From contig JAVCDF010000001.1 of assembly GCA_030765725.1 (NCBI GenBank), forward strand, positions 124,001 through 188,000: a stretch of DNA of 64,000 nucleotides. The letters run 5' to 3'. The notes beneath the pieces were generated by a model, which made no database searches, was not told the DNA's origin, and was given only the letters and a program-made list of their open reading frames with translations. Positions 39,493 through 51,146 of the stretch are shown here, piece after piece. Position 1 is the stretch's first letter, and each line of letters starts with the position of its first letter. Source of the stretch: Candidatus Chlorobium antarcticum (GTDB lineage Bacteria; Bacteroidota; Chlorobiia; Chlorobiales; Chlorobiaceae). A program made the position numbers and the translations under genes.

Positions 39493-42441
39493 ATGGCCAA
39501 TAAATCCGATTATTACCTTTTCCGTCTACTTATCCCGTTTTTCACGGTAGGGATATTTTTACTGCATTTAACCGCCTGCAAACCTATGATCAAAGAAGTA
39601 ACCGCCTACCCCTACACCACCATCCTTGGCGACTCTCTCCACACAAGGATATACACGCTGAAAAACGGACTGACAGTCTATCTGAGCCCCGATGCGGACG
39701 AACCCAGAATATACACCTCCATCGCCGTCAGGGCAGGAAGCAAGAACGACCCCGCTGAAACCACCGGCCTTGCCCACTACCTCGAACACATGCTCTTCAA
39801 GGGAACCGACCGAGTCGGCTCGCTCGACTACGCCCGGGAGCACACCGAAATTGAAAAAATCATCACCCTCTACGAAGAGTACCGCTCAACGGAAGACCCT
39901 GAAAAGCGGGCAGCCATCTACCGCGACATAGACAGCATTTCCAACGCAGCCGCACAATTCGCCGTCCCCAACGAGTACGACAAAATCCTCAACTCCATCG
40001 GAGCCCAGGGCACAAACGCCTACACCTGGGTAGAGCAGACCGTCTACCTCAACGACATCCCCTCCAACAAGCTAGAACAGTGGCTCACCATTGAAGCCGA
40101 ACGGTTCCGCAACCCAGTCATGCGGCTCTTCCACACCGAACTCGAAACGGTTTATGAAGAGAAAAACATGACCATGGACAGCGATAGCAGAAAAATCTGG
40201 GACAACCTGTTCGCAGGGCTCTTCAAAAAGCACACCTACGGCACACAAACCACAATCGGAAGGGCGGAGCACCTCAAAAACCCCTCCATCCGCAATGTGA
40301 TGAACTACTACCGGTCGTACTATGTACCCAACAACATGGCGCTCTGCATGGCGGGCGACTTCGACCCCGACACCACCATACGGATGATTGACGAAAAGTT
40401 TTCCGTGCTGCAACCCAAAGAAATCCCCCCCTTCACCCCTCCGGTTGAAGAGCCCATCAGCAAGCCCACCGTGTTCAGGGCAAAAGGACCGGAATCCGAA
40501 GAAATAGTTATAGGCTTCCGCTTCGAGGGCGCCGACTCCCATGACGCCGACTGCCTCACCCTCATCGACAAAGTGCTCTTCAACCACACCGCAGGCCTCA
40601 TCGATCTCAACCTCAACCAGCAGCAACGCGTGCTCGACGCAGGCTCCATGCTGGTGCTCATGAAAGATTACTCCGCCCATATCCTCAGCGCCAAGCCCCG
40701 TGAAGGCCAAAGCCTTGAAGAGGTATCGGCGCTGCTACTGGAACAGCTGGAACTGCTCAAAAAAGGAGAATTCCCTGACTGGCTGCTTGAAGCCGCCATC
40801 AACGACCTGAAAATCGAACAGCTGAAACTCTACGAACACAACCGTGGAAGGGTTGAGGCCTATGTCGACTCCTTCATCTGGGGAATGGACTGGGAGCGCT
40901 ACAACGGCCAGATTGAGCGGCTACATCACATCACCAAAAAGCAGCTCACGGACTTTGCAAAAAAGTACTACGGCTCAAATTTTGTGGCCGTCTACAAAGA
41001 ACACGGCAAGGAAAAAAGCGAACCGGGCATCGAAAAGCCCCCCATCACTCCGCTCAAAGTCAACCGCGACACCCTCTCCACATTTGCCGGCGAGCTTCTG
41101 GCCATGCCATCTAAAGAAATAGCCCCGCACTTTCTCGATTACCAGAAGGATATCGCGTTTCACAACATCAACCCGCACATACCGCTCCACTACCTGCAGA
41201 ACAGTGAGAACGACCTCTACTCGCTCTACTATGTGTTCGACATCGGGAAAAACCAGTCCAAAAAAATAGAGCTTGCGCTTGACTACCTCTCCTACCTCGG
41301 CTCATCAAAGCTGAGCCCCGAAGAGTTCAGCCGTGAACTCTATAAAATAGGGGCCACCTTCTCCGCGTTCACCTCCGAAAACTTCGTCTACCTGAAACTC
41401 TCGGGGCTCCACGAACGCTTCCCCGAAGCCCTGCAACTGCTTGAAACCCTGCTCTCGGACGCCAGGCCCGACAGCGAAGCCCTCGCCAAACTCAAGGCAG
41501 GCATTCTCAAAGAGAGAACAGACGACAAGCTTTCAAAGCGGAAAATTCTTTTTGAGGCCATGACCAGCTTCGGCAAATACGGCCCATCTTCACCCTTCAC
41601 CAATGTACTTGAGGACGGCGAACTCAAAGCGATATCGCCCGAAGAGCTGATTGACGAAGTCAAAAACCTCATGCAGTACCGCCACCGCGTGCTTTACTAT
41701 GGCCCGGCAACAGCCGCAGAACTGACAGAGGAACTGAAGAGAGTTCGCCACTACCCGGAAACCCCCCTAGATCCGCCAGCTACCGACCCGTTTGTTGAGC
41801 AGGAACAGGACGGAAACACCATATACCTGGTTGATTACGACATGACGCAGGCAGAGGTAATCATGCTGACCCGCGACGACATATATAACCCCGCAGAGGT
41901 ACCGCTCATAGCCCTCTTCAATGAATATTACGGGGGAGGTATGTCGTCCGTTGTTTTCCAGGAGCTTCGTGAAGCCAAAGCACTCGCATATTCGGTGCTG
42001 TCAATCTACCGCACACCGAAACAGAAAGACAAACACAGTTATATTTTCAGCTACATCGGAACCCAGGCCGACAAACTGCCAGAAGCCCTTGAAGGCATCA
42101 GCGAACTGATGAAGCGACTGCCGGAATCGCCCGAACTCTTTCTCTCGGCAAAAAACGGCATCCTGCAGAAAATCTCGACGGAGCGGCTGACCAGAACCGA
42201 AGTGCTCTTCAGCTACGAAGAAGCCAAACGCCTCGGCATCAATCACGACATACGAAAAGATGTTTTCAAGGGAGCACAATCCATGACTCTGGATGACATC
42301 AAAGCGTTCCACCGCGACCACTTCAAGAACCGGAATTTCGTTATGCTGGTTCTGGGCAACAAAGAACAGCTTGACCTCAAAACCCTCCAGAAATACGGTT
42401 CAATCAAAGAGCTCTCACTGGAAACCATTTTCGGATACTGA
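39493..42441 (+). CDS. M16-family zinc peptidase, lipoprotein
   Basis: A 982-residue insulinase/pitrilysin-type protease. The inverted zinc motif HYLEH (His95, Glu98, His99) is intact, and the third ligand region [10 protein letters not shown] follows about 120 residues later. A second, inactive M16 half begins near residue 530. The N-terminus has a hydrophobic segment ending in LTAC (Cys29), a lipobox, so the enzyme is probably tethered to a membrane facing the periplasm. It is followed ten bases later by an LptF/G-type permease, which suggests an envelope-related operon. Substrates are unknown. Confidence 0.92.
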   Translation: MANKSDYYLFRLLIPFFTVGIFLLHLTACKPMIKEVTAYPYTTILGDSLHTRIYTLKNGLTVYLSPDADEPRIYTSIAVRAGSKNDPAETTGLAHYLEHMLFKGTDRVGSLDYAREHTEIEKIITLYEEYRSTEDPEKRAAIYRDIDSISNAAAQFAVPNEYDKILNSIGAQGTNAYTWVEQTVYLNDIPSNKLEQWLTIEAERFRNPVMRLFHTELETVYEEKNMTMDSDSRKIWDNLFAGLFKKHTYGTQTTIGRAEHLKNPSIRNVMNYYRSYYVPNNMALCMAGDFDPDTTIRMIDEKFSVLQPKEIPPFTPPVEEPISKPTVFRAKGPESEEIVIGFRFEGADSHDADCLTLIDKVLFNHTAGLIDLNLNQQQRVLDAGSMLVLMKDYSAHILSAKPREGQSLEEVSALLLEQLELLKKGEFPDWLLEAAINDLKIEQLKLYEHNRGRVEAYVDSFIWGMDWERYNGQIERLHHITKKQLTDFAKKYYGSNFVAVYKEHGKEKSEPGIEKPPITPLKVNRDTLSTFAGELLAMPSKEIAPHFLDYQKDIAFHNINPHIPLHYLQNSENDLYSLYYVFDIGKNQSKKIELALDYLSYLGSSKLSPEEFSRELYKIGATFSAFTSENFVYLKLSGLHERFPEALQLLETLLSDARPDSEALAKLKAGILKERTDDKLSKRKILFEAMTSFGKYGPSSPFTNVLEDGELKAISPEELIDEVKNLMQYRHRVLYYGPATAAELTEELKRVRHYPETPLDPPATDPFVEQEQDGNTIYLVDYDMTQAEVIMLTRDDIYNPAEVPLIALFNEYYGGGMSSVVFQELREAKALAYSVLSIYRTPKQKDKHSYIFSYIGTQADKLPEALEGISELMKRLPESPELFLSAKNGILQKISTERLTRTEVLFSYEEAKRLGINHDIRKDVFKGAQSMTLDDIKAFHRDHFKNRNFVMLVLGNKEQLDLKTLQKYGSIKELSLETIFGY

Positions 42442-42450
42442 GGCCAGTCA

Positions 42451-43533
42451 ATGAAAATACTCGACCGTTATATTTTCCAGCAGTTCGTCAAGACATTCAT
42501 CTTCACGACCATTACCTTCGTTTCCCTGTTCATTCTGATCAACATGGTCGAGAACCTTGGCGACTTCATGGACAGGAAACTGCACTTCACGGACATAGTC
42601 CTCTACTACCTGAGGGCCATACCTGAAACCATTCTCATCACCTCTCCCGTCAGCTCCCTTTTGGCGTCAATTCTCGTTGCCGGCAGGCTTGCCGGATCCA
42701 GTGAACTTCCGGCCATCCGTTCCGCCGGAGTCAGCATGAGTCAGCTCCTCTACCCATTTCTTCTAGGAGGAACCATCATCTGCGCTGTAAACATCCTAAA
42801 CTCCTTCTGGGTTGCCCCGATTGCAGCGGTACACAACCACGCATTCGAACGCGACCATCTGGGCAAAAGCCGAAGCAACAGCGCCGCCGAAGGCAGCAAC
42901 CTTCATATCATTGAACCCGGCAACCGCGTCGTTACCATAGGACGGCTCAACACCAGCCTTACAGCCGCCAAAGAGATCTCCATTGAAGAATTCAGTGCAA
43001 CAGGCATAGCCAAAAGAATCGACGGCGAAAGCATGCGCTACGACTCCGAGAAAAAAGAATGGGCGGTCGATAAAGCAGCAGAACGAAAGTTCACTGCAAC
43101 CGGGGAGGAGTACCACACCCAGCCAACCATCAATATTCCGCTCTCCCTCACCCTCAAATCCTTGGCCGAACTCAACCTTCGTCCCGACGAAATGCAGTTC
43201 ACCCACCACTGGCAATACCTTTCCGAAAAAAAGCATGCTGGGTTCGCTGGACTTGAACGCACCAGGGTCAAACTGCACACAAAAATCGCAGTCCCCTTTG
43301 CTTCCCTCATCATCATCCTGATAGGCGTACCCCTTTCAGCCAAGAAAAAACGGGGCGGGCTGGCCACAGAAATCGGCATCAGCCTCTTTGCCGGATTCCT
43401 CTTCCTTGGGCTCCAGAAAACCATAGCAACCTTCGGCTACAACGGCGTACTCAACCCCATGCTGGCCGCATGGCTGCCGAACCTGCTTTTCCTCGCCGTC
43501 GGTTACGGCATCTACCGATACTCCCCCGACTGA
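42451..43533 (+). CDS. lptG: LptF/LptG-family permease
   Basis: A 360-residue inner-membrane protein with three N-terminal helices, a periplasmic beta-jellyroll domain (about 125-270), and three C-terminal helices. This is the YjgP/YjgQ topology. Family segments are LDRYIFQQFVKTF and LLASILVAGRLAGSSELPAIRSAGVS. These proteins form the LptB2FG transporter that extracts lipopolysaccharide from the inner membrane. Which paralogue (F or G) it is cannot be settled here. Stop and next start are four bases apart. Confidence 0.88.
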   Translation: MKILDRYIFQQFVKTFIFTTITFVSLFILINMVENLGDFMDRKLHFTDIVLYYLRAIPETILITSPVSSLLASILVAGRLAGSSELPAIRSAGVSMSQLLYPFLLGGTIICAVNILNSFWVAPIAAVHNHAFERDHLGKSRSNSAAEGSNLHIIEPGNRVVTIGRLNTSLTAAKEISIEEFSATGIAKRIDGESMRYDSEKKEWAVDKAAERKFTATGEEYHTQPTINIPLSLTLKSLAELNLRPDEMQFTHHWQYLSEKKHAGFAGLERTRVKLHTKIAVPFASLIIILIGVPLSAKKKRGGLATEIGISLFAGFLFLGLQKTIATFGYNGVLNPMLAAWLPNLLFLAVGYGIYRYSPD

Positions 43534-43537
43534 CACA

Positions 43538-44344
43538 ATGGCTGAACCGCACCACCCACCCGCCGTCGTACTGATGACCGATTTCGGCCTTGCCGACACC
43601 TATGTCGGGCAGATGAAAGGGGTCATCCTCACCATCGCGCCCGAAGCCCGAATCATCGACCTCACACACTCCGTCACCCCACAGAATATCGCCCAAGGCG
43701 CATTCCTTCTCGAACGCGCCCTCCCCTTTCTTCCTCCCGCTTCAACCATCGTCGCAGTCGTCGATCCGGGAGTCGGCACCGCACGCCGTGCAATTGCACT
43801 TGAAAGCGGAGGACGCACTTTCCTCGCCCCCGACAACGGCCTGCTCACACCGATCCTTGAAAAAGGCTCCCCGATCCGTTGCGTCGAAATAACCAACCGA
43901 CGCTATATCTCACCGGAACGGAGCACCACCTTCCACGGCAGGGACATCTTCGCTCCCGCAGCGGCCCATATCGCATCTGCTGTCCCAGTCACCGACCTCG
44001 GCAGGCCGCTCCCGCCCGATGCCTGTATCCGCATCCCGACGCCAGCGGCAAGGCCCTTGAACGACGGCACATCGTGGGAGGGCACAATCATCTTCTCCGA
44101 TCGCTACGGCAACCTTGTCACCTCCATCGATAGCGTCTTCGTAGCAGAAAACGGTCTCTGGGTGCTCAATACCGACACCATCAACCTCCCTCTCTCTTCC
44201 ACCTACAGCGATGTCCCCGACGGAGCCACCCTGGCCTACCCCGGCAGCTTTGGCACCCTCGAGATCGCCATACGCAACGGCAACGCCCTCCTACGCCTCG
44301 ACCTGAAACCCGGTGACTCGGTCCGGCTTGAAAAACAGCTATAA
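43538..44344 (+). CDS. SAM hydroxide adenosyltransferase (DUF62 family)
   Basis: A 268-residue member of the fluorinase/chlorinase-fold family. Visible motifs are TDFGLADTYVGQMKG, VVDPGVGTARR with the active-site Asp and Arg, and FHGRDIFAP with the His of the Asp-Arg-His triad of the hydroxide-adding enzymes. Those enzymes hydrolyse S-adenosylmethionine to adenosine and methionine; the biological purpose is not settled. It lies directly downstream of the Lpt permease and before a terminator. Confidence 0.88.
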   Translation: MAEPHHPPAVVLMTDFGLADTYVGQMKGVILTIAPEARIIDLTHSVTPQNIAQGAFLLERALPFLPPASTIVAVVDPGVGTARRAIALESGGRTFLAPDNGLLTPILEKGSPIRCVEITNRRYISPERSTTFHGRDIFAPAAAHIASAVPVTDLGRPLPPDACIRIPTPAARPLNDGTSWEGTIIFSDRYGNLVTSIDSVFVAENGLWVLNTDTINLPLSSTYSDVPDGATLAYPGSFGTLEIAIRNGNALLRLDLKPGDSVRLEKQL

Positions 44345-44345
44345 A

Positions 44346-44378
44346 AAAGCCGCCCCGAAAGGACGGCTTTAATTTTTC
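44346..44378. terminator. Bidirectional terminator between the DUF62 gene and the sigma factor gene
   Basis: A hairpin (AAAGCCG and CGGCTTT arms, extended inward with mismatches) is followed by AATTTTT on the plus strand and a T tract on the minus strand. It separates two convergent genes. Confidence 0.8.
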
Positions 44379-44399
44379 AACTCGTAAAACTCAAGTAGC

Positions 44400-45299
44400 T
44401 CAGCTGCCGATATACTCCTTCAGCACCTTGCTGTAAGCCGACTGGCGGAGACGGCGAATCGCCTTCTCTTTGATCTGGCGAACACGCTCACGGGTAAGCT
44501 TGAACTTCTCACCAATCTCCTCAAGAGTCAGCGGGTTGTCCATTCCAATGCCAAAGTAAGACTTGATAACATCCGCCTCACGGGGAGCAAGCACAGAGAG
44601 CGACCGCTCCACTTCAAGTGTCAGCGAATCACGGTTGAGTCCGTGGTCGGGCAGGTGACCGTCGTTCTGAAGCACATCAAGCAGGCGGTTGTCGTCCCCC
44701 TGCGCAAACGGTGCATCGACCGACACATGGCGTCCAGCGATTTTGAGCGTATCGGCCACATCCTGCGAATCCATATCGAGCAGGTTTGCTAGCTCCTTAG
44801 TATTAGGATTGCGCTCATACTCCTGCTCAAGCTGGCTGTAAGCCTTGCTGATTTTATTGAGGGTACCCACACGGTTCAGCGGTAGACGAACAATCCTCGA
44901 CTGCTCGGCAAGCGCCTGCAGAATCGACTGGCGAATCCACCACACTGCATAGGAAATGAACTTGAACCCTCTCGTTTCATCAAAACGCTTTGCTGCCTTG
45001 ATGAGGCCGAGGTTGCCCTCGTTGATAAGGTCACCGAGCGTCAGACCCTGATTCTGGTACTGCTTGGCCACCGAAACCACAAACCGCAGGTTTCCCTTGA
45101 TCAGTTTGTCCAGCGCCCGTTTCGCCCGTTTATACTCCGTTGTGTCAAGGGGCATATCGAACCCCGCCTTGATCGCTTTGGTCAACCGCACTTCATCATC
45201 TGCCGTCAGCAGATCATATTTTCCGATTTCCTGCAGATACCTATCAAGAGAGAGGCTCTCTCGATTCGTAATCTGCTTGCTTATTTTAAGCTGCCTCAT
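44400..45299 (-). CDS. rpoD: Primary RNA polymerase sigma factor (RpoD/SigA type, short)
   Basis: A 299-residue sigma-70 factor. It begins directly with region 1.2 ([18 protein letters not shown]) and lacks region 1.1, as is usual for primary sigma factors of Bacteroidetes/Chlorobi. Region 2 has [19 protein letters not shown], region 3 follows, and region 4 ends with [25 protein letters not shown] lies eleven bases before the ATG. It is transcribed in the same direction as valS and clpP. Confidence 0.94.
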   Translation of the reverse strand: MRQLKISKQITNRESLSLDRYLQEIGKYDLLTADDEVRLTKAIKAGFDMPLDTTEYKRAKRALDKLIKGNLRFVVSVAKQYQNQGLTLGDLINEGNLGLIKAAKRFDETRGFKFISYAVWWIRQSILQALAEQSRIVRLPLNRVGTLNKISKAYSQLEQEYERNPNTKELANLLDMDSQDVADTLKIAGRHVSVDAPFAQGDDNRLLDVLQNDGHLPDHGLNRDSLTLEVERSLSVLAPREADVIKSYFGIGMDNPLTLEEIGEKFKLTRERVRQIKEKAIRRLRQSAYSKVLKEYIGS

Positions 45300-45443
45300 A
45301 ATATAATAGTCTCCTTGGGGACTTCAGCTGGTTCTACACTGCACTGCCGGTCTGCAGAACAAACCGGCAAAAATTACAATATAGGCTCATTCATGATAAT
45401 GCCAAAAAAACCGTTTTTTCAGCTGACTTCAACCCGCCTGCAC

Positions 45444-48152
45444 TCAATTGCTGAGCACGGCAAGGTTCTCCTCAAGCTTCAGCAGGCTGCCGCGGGCATC
45501 GGCGAGTTTTTCGCGCTCCTTCGCCACTACCTCAGCAGGGGCGTTATCAGCAAAACCAGAACTAGAAAGTTTTTTCTCAAGCTGGATAACATATCCGGAT
45601 ACATTCTGTATCTCTTTCTGCAGGCGGGCCCGTTCCTTCTCGAATGATATTAAACCCTCAAGCAGCACAAAGAGTTCATGTCCCTCCACCACTGAAGCGG
45701 CGGCATGCGGCGGACGAACACCGTCCTGCATGAGCGAGGGCATGCATTGGCCAAGCACAGCAATGAACGGAAGCCCGTTCGCCATAACCTTCCCGGCCTC
45801 AGCGTCAGCCGGCTTCAGTAGCACCTCGGCACGAAGGCCCGGCGGCACGCCGAACAGCGCCTTCAGGCTCCTGACTTCAGTCACCAGCTTCTGCACCAGG
45901 CCGAACCCATCATCACCAACAGAAGCAAGCGAAGCGGCCACAGGCATCTCGGAAGAAGCGATACTTTCCGATGAAGAGCGCGGCAGCACAAAATGCCAGA
46001 TCTCGTCGGTAATGAACGGCATCACCGGATGCAGCACCTTCAGGGTTCCCTCAAGCACATGCACCGCAAGCGCAACCGCTTTGCGAGCATCTTCGGGAGA
46101 ACACCCTTCGGCAAGGGTCACCTTCAGCGACTCAAGGTACCAGTCGCAATAGTCGCCCCAGAAGAAGTCATACACCGTTTTAACAATGTCATTCATCCTG
46201 AACTGGCCGAACGCCATGTGGTAGTGCTCCAGCATGCCGTTATAGGCGGAAAGAATCCACCCGCCGGCCAGATCGAACGATTCGGTCGCGGGATTGAACC
46301 CTTCGTAGTAAGCCGCAAAATCCTCCGACCCCTCGAAATACTTCTCCCGCTGCATGAAGACCAGCCGTGAGGCGTTCCATATCTTTGTTGCAAAATTCCG
46401 TCCCAGTTCGCACTTCTCCTCACCGAACAGCACATCCTGGCCGAGAGGGGCAATGTAGATGATGGTGAAGCGAAGAGCATCGGTGCCGTAGGTATCCATC
46501 ACCTTCAGAGGATCGGGCGAATTGCCGAGCGACTTTGAGAGTTTCCGCCCCTTCATGTCGCGGATGATGCTTGTAAAATAAACATCGCGGAAGGGCACAT
46601 CCCCCTTGAAATAAAGCCCTGCCATAATCATCCGGGCAACCCAGAAAAAGATAATGTCGGGGCCCGTCACAAGGGTATTAGTAGGATAGAACGCCTTCAA
46701 ATCGTCATTATCGCTTCCCGGACCGGTCCAGCCAAGCGTGGTCAGAGGCCAGAGCCACGAAGAGAACCATGTGTCGAGCACATCCTCGTCCTGCACCAGT
46801 TTGTCTGTTCCCGCAAGATGGCACGCCTCCTCATACGACGCGGCAACCCACACCTGCCCGTCAGGCCCGTACCATGCAGGAATCCGATGTCCCCACCAAA
46901 GCTGGCGGGAAATGCACCAGTCACGAATTCCGCCCATCCAGTGGCGATAGGTGTTGATCCAGTGCGGCGGATGGAACCGGATCTCTCCGTCGTTGACCAC
47001 ATCAAGCGCACGCTCGGCAAGCGGCTTCATTGAAACGAACCACTGCTCCGAGAGGTAGGGCTCAACCACAACATCCGCCCGTTCAGAATATCCCACATTA
47101 TGCTCATACTCCTCAACCCGCTCCAGATTGCCAAGCTCCTCAAGGTCAGCCACAATCTTCTTCCGTGCGTCAAACCGATCCATACCACCGTAGCCATACT
47201 CATCAGTCATCCGCCCATCCTTGCCAACCACAGACATCACCGGCAGATTGTGCCTTCCAGCCACAGCATAGTCATTAGGGTCATGCGCAGGAGTAATTTT
47301 CAGCGCACCCGTACCGAATTCTATGTCAACATAATCATCAGCAATAATAGGGATATGGCGTCCCGCAATGGGAACCACCGCCATCTGACCCACAAGATCG
47401 CGGAACCTCTCATCGTTCGGGTTCACGGCAATGGCAGCATCAGCAAGAATGGTTTCAGGACGCACCGTCGCAATTGAGATGAAGCGCGTCGGATCTTTCG
47501 CAAGCGCGTATCGCACATACACCAGCTGGTCGCGGCGCGGCTTCATAATCACCTCTTCGTCAGAGAGCGCCGTCTGCGACACCGGACACCAGTTGATAAT
47601 CCGCTTGCCACGGTATATCAGTCCATCGCGGTAGAGAGCAACAAACGAATTGATCACAGCCTCTGAAGCCCGTTCATCCATGGTGAACAGGTTCCGCCGC
47701 CAGTCGCAGGAAATGCCGAGCCGTTTCAACTGCTTCACAATAAGATCGCCATACTCCTCCCGCCACTGCCACACATGACCCAGAAAATCCTTCCGACCGA
47801 GGTCGTGACGGCTGACGCCCTCTTTGCGAAGCTTTTTCTCAACAACCGTCTGCGTAGCAATGCCCGCATGGTCGGTACCAGGAAGCCAGAGAGCCTCCTT
47901 GCCCGTCATACGGCTGTATCGGATAAAAATATCCTGCAGCGTGTGGTTCAGCACATGGCCAAGCGTCAGGCTGCCGGTAACATTCGGTGGCGGCATCAGC
48001 ACTGTATAGGGGCTCTTCCCCTCCTCCAGCACCCGTGAATGCTCACCGTGGAACGAGCTGAGCGCCTCCCAGTGGGCGCTCCGCCAGCGTTCTTCAACTT
48101 CGCTGTGATTATAGGTCTTTTCGAGATTGAAGGGAGTGTGCTGTTCGCTCAT
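45444..48152 (-). CDS. valS: Valyl-tRNA synthetase
   Basis: Class I synthetase for valine, about 902 residues. The HIGH region is [18 protein letters not shown] and the KMSKS loop reads [17 protein letters not shown]1 editing domain lies between, and the protein ends in the ValS coiled-coil arm ([15 protein letters not shown] and following). I prefer the ATG at 48152 to a TTG two codons upstream. It follows clpP by 35 bases. Confidence 0.97.
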   Translation of the reverse strand: MSEQHTPFNLEKTYNHSEVEERWRSAHWEALSSFHGEHSRVLEEGKSPYTVLMPPPNVTGSLTLGHVLNHTLQDIFIRYSRMTGKEALWLPGTDHAGIATQTVVEKKLRKEGVSRHDLGRKDFLGHVWQWREEYGDLIVKQLKRLGISCDWRRNLFTMDERASEAVINSFVALYRDGLIYRGKRIINWCPVSQTALSDEEVIMKPRRDQLVYVRYALAKDPTRFISIATVRPETILADAAIAVNPNDERFRDLVGQMAVVPIAGRHIPIIADDYVDIEFGTGALKITPAHDPNDYAVAGRHNLPVMSVVGKDGRMTDEYGYGGMDRFDARKKIVADLEELGNLERVEEYEHNVGYSERADVVVEPYLSEQWFVSMKPLAERALDVVNDGEIRFHPPHWINTYRHWMGGIRDWCISRQLWWGHRIPAWYGPDGQVWVAASYEEACHLAGTDKLVQDEDVLDTWFSSWLWPLTTLGWTGPGSDNDDLKAFYPTNTLVTGPDIIFFWVARMIMAGLYFKGDVPFRDVYFTSIIRDMKGRKLSKSLGNSPDPLKVMDTYGTDALRFTIIYIAPLGQDVLFGEEKCELGRNFATKIWNASRLVFMQREKYFEGSEDFAAYYEGFNPATESFDLAGGWILSAYNGMLEHYHMAFGQFRMNDIVKTVYDFFWGDYCDWYLESLKVTLAEGCSPEDARKAVALAVHVLEGTLKVLHPVMPFITDEIWHFVLPRSSSESIASSEMPVAASLASVGDDGFGLVQKLVTEVRSLKALFGVPPGLRAEVLLKPADAEAGKVMANGLPFIAVLGQCMPSLMQDGVRPPHAAASVVEGHELFVLLEGLISFEKERARLQKEIQNVSGYVIQLEKKLSSSGFADNAPAEVVAKEREKLADARGSLLKLEENLAVLSN

Positions 48153-48187
48153 TGTCAAGGCGGTAAATCGGTTGTGTCTGTCGTAAC

Positions 48188-48865
48188 TCAGTCTTTCTTT
48201 TCAGGCGCCGGGCGTTTCTCAAACACCTGATCAATAATTCCATACTCAAGCGCCTCTCCCGCATCCATCCAGCGGTCACGCTCTGAATCCTCACGCACCT
48301 GCTGCACATCCTTCCCGGTATGCTTCGCAAGAATCTCCTCAAGCAACCTGCGGATCTTTTCAATCTCACGCGCCTGAATGATAATGTCGCTCTCCTGGCC
48401 CTGCGCACCACCCGAAGGCTGATGGATCATAATGCGCGAATGAGGCAATGAAGCCCGCTTGCCCTTCGCACCGCTCGCAAGCAAGAACGCGCCCATACTC
48501 GCCGCCATACCAACGCACACCGTCGACACATCAGGACGGATGTACTGCATGGTATCATAAATGCCCAGACCCGCCGAAACGCTTCCACCCGGAGAGTTCA
48601 CATAAATAAAGATGTCGCGCTCAGGATCCTCCGACTCAAGGAAAATCAGCTGCGCCATAATCAGCCCCGCAACATGTTCATCAATGCCGCTACCAAGGAA
48701 AATGATGCGCTCACGAAGCAGACGCGAAAAAATATCAAACGCCCGCTCACCGCGGCCCGAAGTCTCAATAACCATCGGCACCAGAGAATTCTGGATGCCC
48801 TGTTCTATAGCACCCGAATACAGCTTCGAAGCATGATGCTCAAACCCAAAATTAATGTTCGCCAT
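48188..48865 (-). CDS. clpP: ATP-dependent Clp protease proteolytic subunit
   Basis: Serine protease core of the Clp system, 225 residues. The catalytic Ser123 is in GMAASMGAF, His148 in IMIHQP, and the Asp is probably Asp193 before SERDRWM. The N-terminal 30 residues include a short propeptide-like part. Partner ATPases are not in the window. The gene starts after a long intergenic region shared with thyX. Confidence 0.96.
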   Translation of the reverse strand: MANINFGFEHHASKLYSGAIEQGIQNSLVPMVIETSGRGERAFDIFSRLLRERIIFLGSGIDEHVAGLIMAQLIFLESEDPERDIFIYVNSPGGSVSAGLGIYDTMQYIRPDVSTVCVGMAASMGAFLLASGAKGKRASLPHSRIMIHQPSGGAQGQESDIIIQAREIEKIRRLLEEILAKHTGKDVQQVREDSERDRWMDAGEALEYGIIDQVFEKRPAPEKKD

Positions 48866-49429
48866 AACTCAGTATCATTTGAAAAGGTTGCCCGAAGCAC
48901 AAAGCATCGGAATGACAAGTCAACTAAAATACAGACTCATAGCAACAAATCAAGAACCCCCGTTCCAAAAAAACAAATTCCCTTCCAGGGGACGCTGTAC
49001 ACTAAAATATTTGCAGGAAAGAATATCTATTGATCCTAGGGCTTACAGCAAGGCATTGCAAGGTGACCACTCCAGACTCTGGCAACAATCGTATCAGTAA
49101 TTACCGGGTGAATTATGAAATCTATGATAACAAAGTCTCAGTTCTTGCTGTGAGTATAGGACATCGCAAAAATGTCTGCCGATGAACCCCTTTGCACAGC
49201 AGACCATCCGCGGCCATTCCACTCATGGACCATATCCAGAAACCAGCTCACCGACAGGCGTTCGTCACAGAATTTCCTATTGAACAACTTAATATACCGC
49301 CTTATCTGTCAACTTACCGGAACAGGCGAAATCCAAGATGGGGCTATTTTTATGCCGTTCCGGCGGTTTCACTATCCGCCCGATTTCCGGTATATTTCAT
49401 TTTTCCACAACCGCAAACCCTTTCCCATC
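48866..49429. other. Long intergenic region between clpP and thyX
   Basis: 564 bases without a gene I can support. The frame of thyX stays open upstream to 49172 (86 codons), but the translation is unlike ThyX N-termini and has no known domain. No tRNA, CRISPR, terminator or clear riboswitch was seen. Divergent promoters for clpP and thyX are expected here. Confidence 0.5.
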
Positions 49430-50077
49430 ATGCAGGTACGCCTTATCTCCCTCACCTCGCCCGAAATCGCAATTGATGGGCAGCGCCTCACCCCGGAAGG
49501 GCTCATGGCCTATTGCGCGCGCGTGTCGAGCCCTCATCAAGAAACTCCAGATTACGCAAACCTTCTGGCCTACTGCATTCAGCACAAACACTGGAGCGTG
49601 TTTGAGATGGTGGATATGACGGTGGAGATTGTGACCTCACGGGCGATTTCGCCGCAGATCCTGCGTCACAGGAGCTTCACATTCCAGGAATTTTCACAAA
49701 GATATTCGAAAGCACAGACGATAGAGCGCTACACACCGCGCCGGCAGGATAGCAAGAACCGGCAGAATTCGCTGGACGATTTGGACGCGGAAACCGTTCG
49801 GTGGTTCGACGAGGCGCAGGACAAGGTGGCAAGGGTAGCGATGGAGAAATACGAGGGGGCGCTGGAGAAAGGTATTGCGAAGGAGTGTGCGAGAGCACTG
49901 CTGCCGCTTGCAACACAGACGAAACTCTACATGAAAGGCTCAATCCGCAGCTGGATACACTACCTTGAAGTGCGCACCAACCCGGCGACACAGAAAGAGC
50001 ACCGGGAGATTGCGGATGAAATCAGGAAGACATTTGTGGGGGAGTTCCCCGTTACGGCTTCGGCGCTAGGGTGGTAG
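49430..50077 (+). CDS. thyX: Flavin-dependent thymidylate synthase ThyX
   Basis: FAD enzyme that methylates dUMP using methylene-tetrahydrofolate and NADPH. The 216-residue protein has the diagnostic RHR motif at 79-81 in [16 protein letters not shown], and the C-terminal [13 protein letters not shown] with the nucleotide-binding arginines. I start at the ATG at 49430, giving [12 protein letters not shown] and a normal length. A strong hairpin follows directly after the stop. Confidence 0.93.
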   Translation: MQVRLISLTSPEIAIDGQRLTPEGLMAYCARVSSPHQETPDYANLLAYCIQHKHWSVFEMVDMTVEIVTSRAISPQILRHRSFTFQEFSQRYSKAQTIERYTPRRQDSKNRQNSLDDLDAETVRWFDEAQDKVARVAMEKYEGALEKGIAKECARALLPLATQTKLYMKGSIRSWIHYLEVRTNPATQKEHREIADEIRKTFVGEFPVTASALGW

Positions 50078-50080
50078 TGA

Positions 50081-50119
50081 CACATGAAAAATCGGAGTGT
50101 CGATCCGATTTTTCATGTG
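50081..50119. terminator. Bidirectional terminator between thyX and accD
   Basis: A perfect 16-base inverted repeat (50081-50096 and 50104-50119) with a 7-base loop. The arms contain AAAAATCGGA and TCCGATTTTT, so each strand has a T run within the distal arm. It lies between convergent genes, three bases after the thyX stop. Confidence 0.8.
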
Positions 50120-50174
50120 TTTAGCAGAATTCGATCACTCATTGTTGAAGCATTCAGCGAATAGCTGAACCTCC

Positions 50175-51026
50175 TTAGACAGTGGCTTCCACCTTCATCA
50201 TGGCCAGCGTCTTTGCGAGGCGCTGCTTGAGCTCCTTGCGGTGGACAATCATGTCCATGAACCCGTGTTCGAGAAGGAACTCGGCGCGCTGGAACCCTTC
50301 AGGGAGGTCGCGCTTTATGGTGTCACGGATGACACGGGGGCCAGCAAAGCCGATGAGGGCTTTAGGTTCACTGATGTTGAGATCGCCGAGCATGGCGAAG
50401 GATGCGCTGATGCCGCCCATTGTGGGGTCGGTCATAAGGGATATGAAGGGAAGCTTTTTCTCGCCGAGGCGGGTGAGGCGCGCGGCGGTTTTGGCCATCT
50501 GCATGAGGCTGAAGGCGCCCTCCATCATTCTGGCCCCGCCTGACTGGGAGATAACGAGGAGAGGGGCGTTAAGCTGTATTGCCTTGTCGGCGGCGCGGGC
50601 AATCTTCTCTCCAACAACGGAACCCATTGAACCTCCTATGAACCCGAAATCCATTGCTGAAACCACGAGGTCTGCTCCTTCACTCTTGCCGTAGGCGTTC
50701 CGTGCTGCTTCGGTCTTTCCGCTTTTCTCTATGGTGTCGTGAACACGGTCGGGGTAGTGCTTGGTGTCAGTGAAGTTAAGGGGGTCGGCAGCGCGGAGGT
50801 TCTGATCGAATTCCGTGCACTGGCCCTCATCAAACAGCAGAGAAAAATACTTGTATGGGGCAATCCTGAAATGGTGCGCGCACTGGGGGCAGGTAAACAG
50901 GTTGTCTTCAAGCTGTTTCTTGTGCAGCATAGCGCCGCAGCTGTCACACTTCGCCCACAACCCTTCTGGCGTATCCCGTTTGTCGGTGGTGCGAATAGAG
51001 GGGTTTACCCGTTTGAACCAGGCCAT
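50175..51026 (-). CDS. accD: Acetyl-CoA carboxylase carboxyltransferase beta subunit
   Basis: With AccA it moves the carboxyl group from biotin to acetyl-CoA, the first step of fatty-acid synthesis. The 283-residue protein has the N-terminal zinc ribbon (Cys27, Cys30, Cys46, Cys49) and the crotonase-fold segments [18 protein letters not shown] and [16 protein letters not shown]. accA is not in the window. It starts 120 bases from the divergent patatin gene. Confidence 0.97.
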   Translation of the reverse strand: MAWFKRVNPSIRTTDKRDTPEGLWAKCDSCGAMLHKKQLEDNLFTCPQCAHHFRIAPYKYFSLLFDEGQCTEFDQNLRAADPLNFTDTKHYPDRVHDTIEKSGKTEAARNAYGKSEGADLVVSAMDFGFIGGSMGSVVGEKIARAADKAIQLNAPLLVISQSGGARMMEGAFSLMQMAKTAARLTRLGEKKLPFISLMTDPTMGGISASFAMLGDLNISEPKALIGFAGPRVIRDTIKRDLPEGFQRAEFLLEHGFMDMIVHRKELKQRLAKTLAMMKVEATV

Positions 51027-51146
51027 CTTTACAATTAGGACTAAAGGTTATACATTAGAGCACAAGATATAAAGTCGGAACCACAATCTCAAAAGAGCCT
51101 TCATGACCCCCCTCGACATAGGCCATTCATCTAAGGAGTCCGCTTC

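Noticed and set aside
48855-49100. 81-codon frame in the clpP-thyX gap with a DPRAYSKALQGDHSRLW-like segment, considered as a transposon or gene remnant
   Set aside because: Partly overlaps the clpP start region, no supporting family context, and the resemblance is too short to trust.
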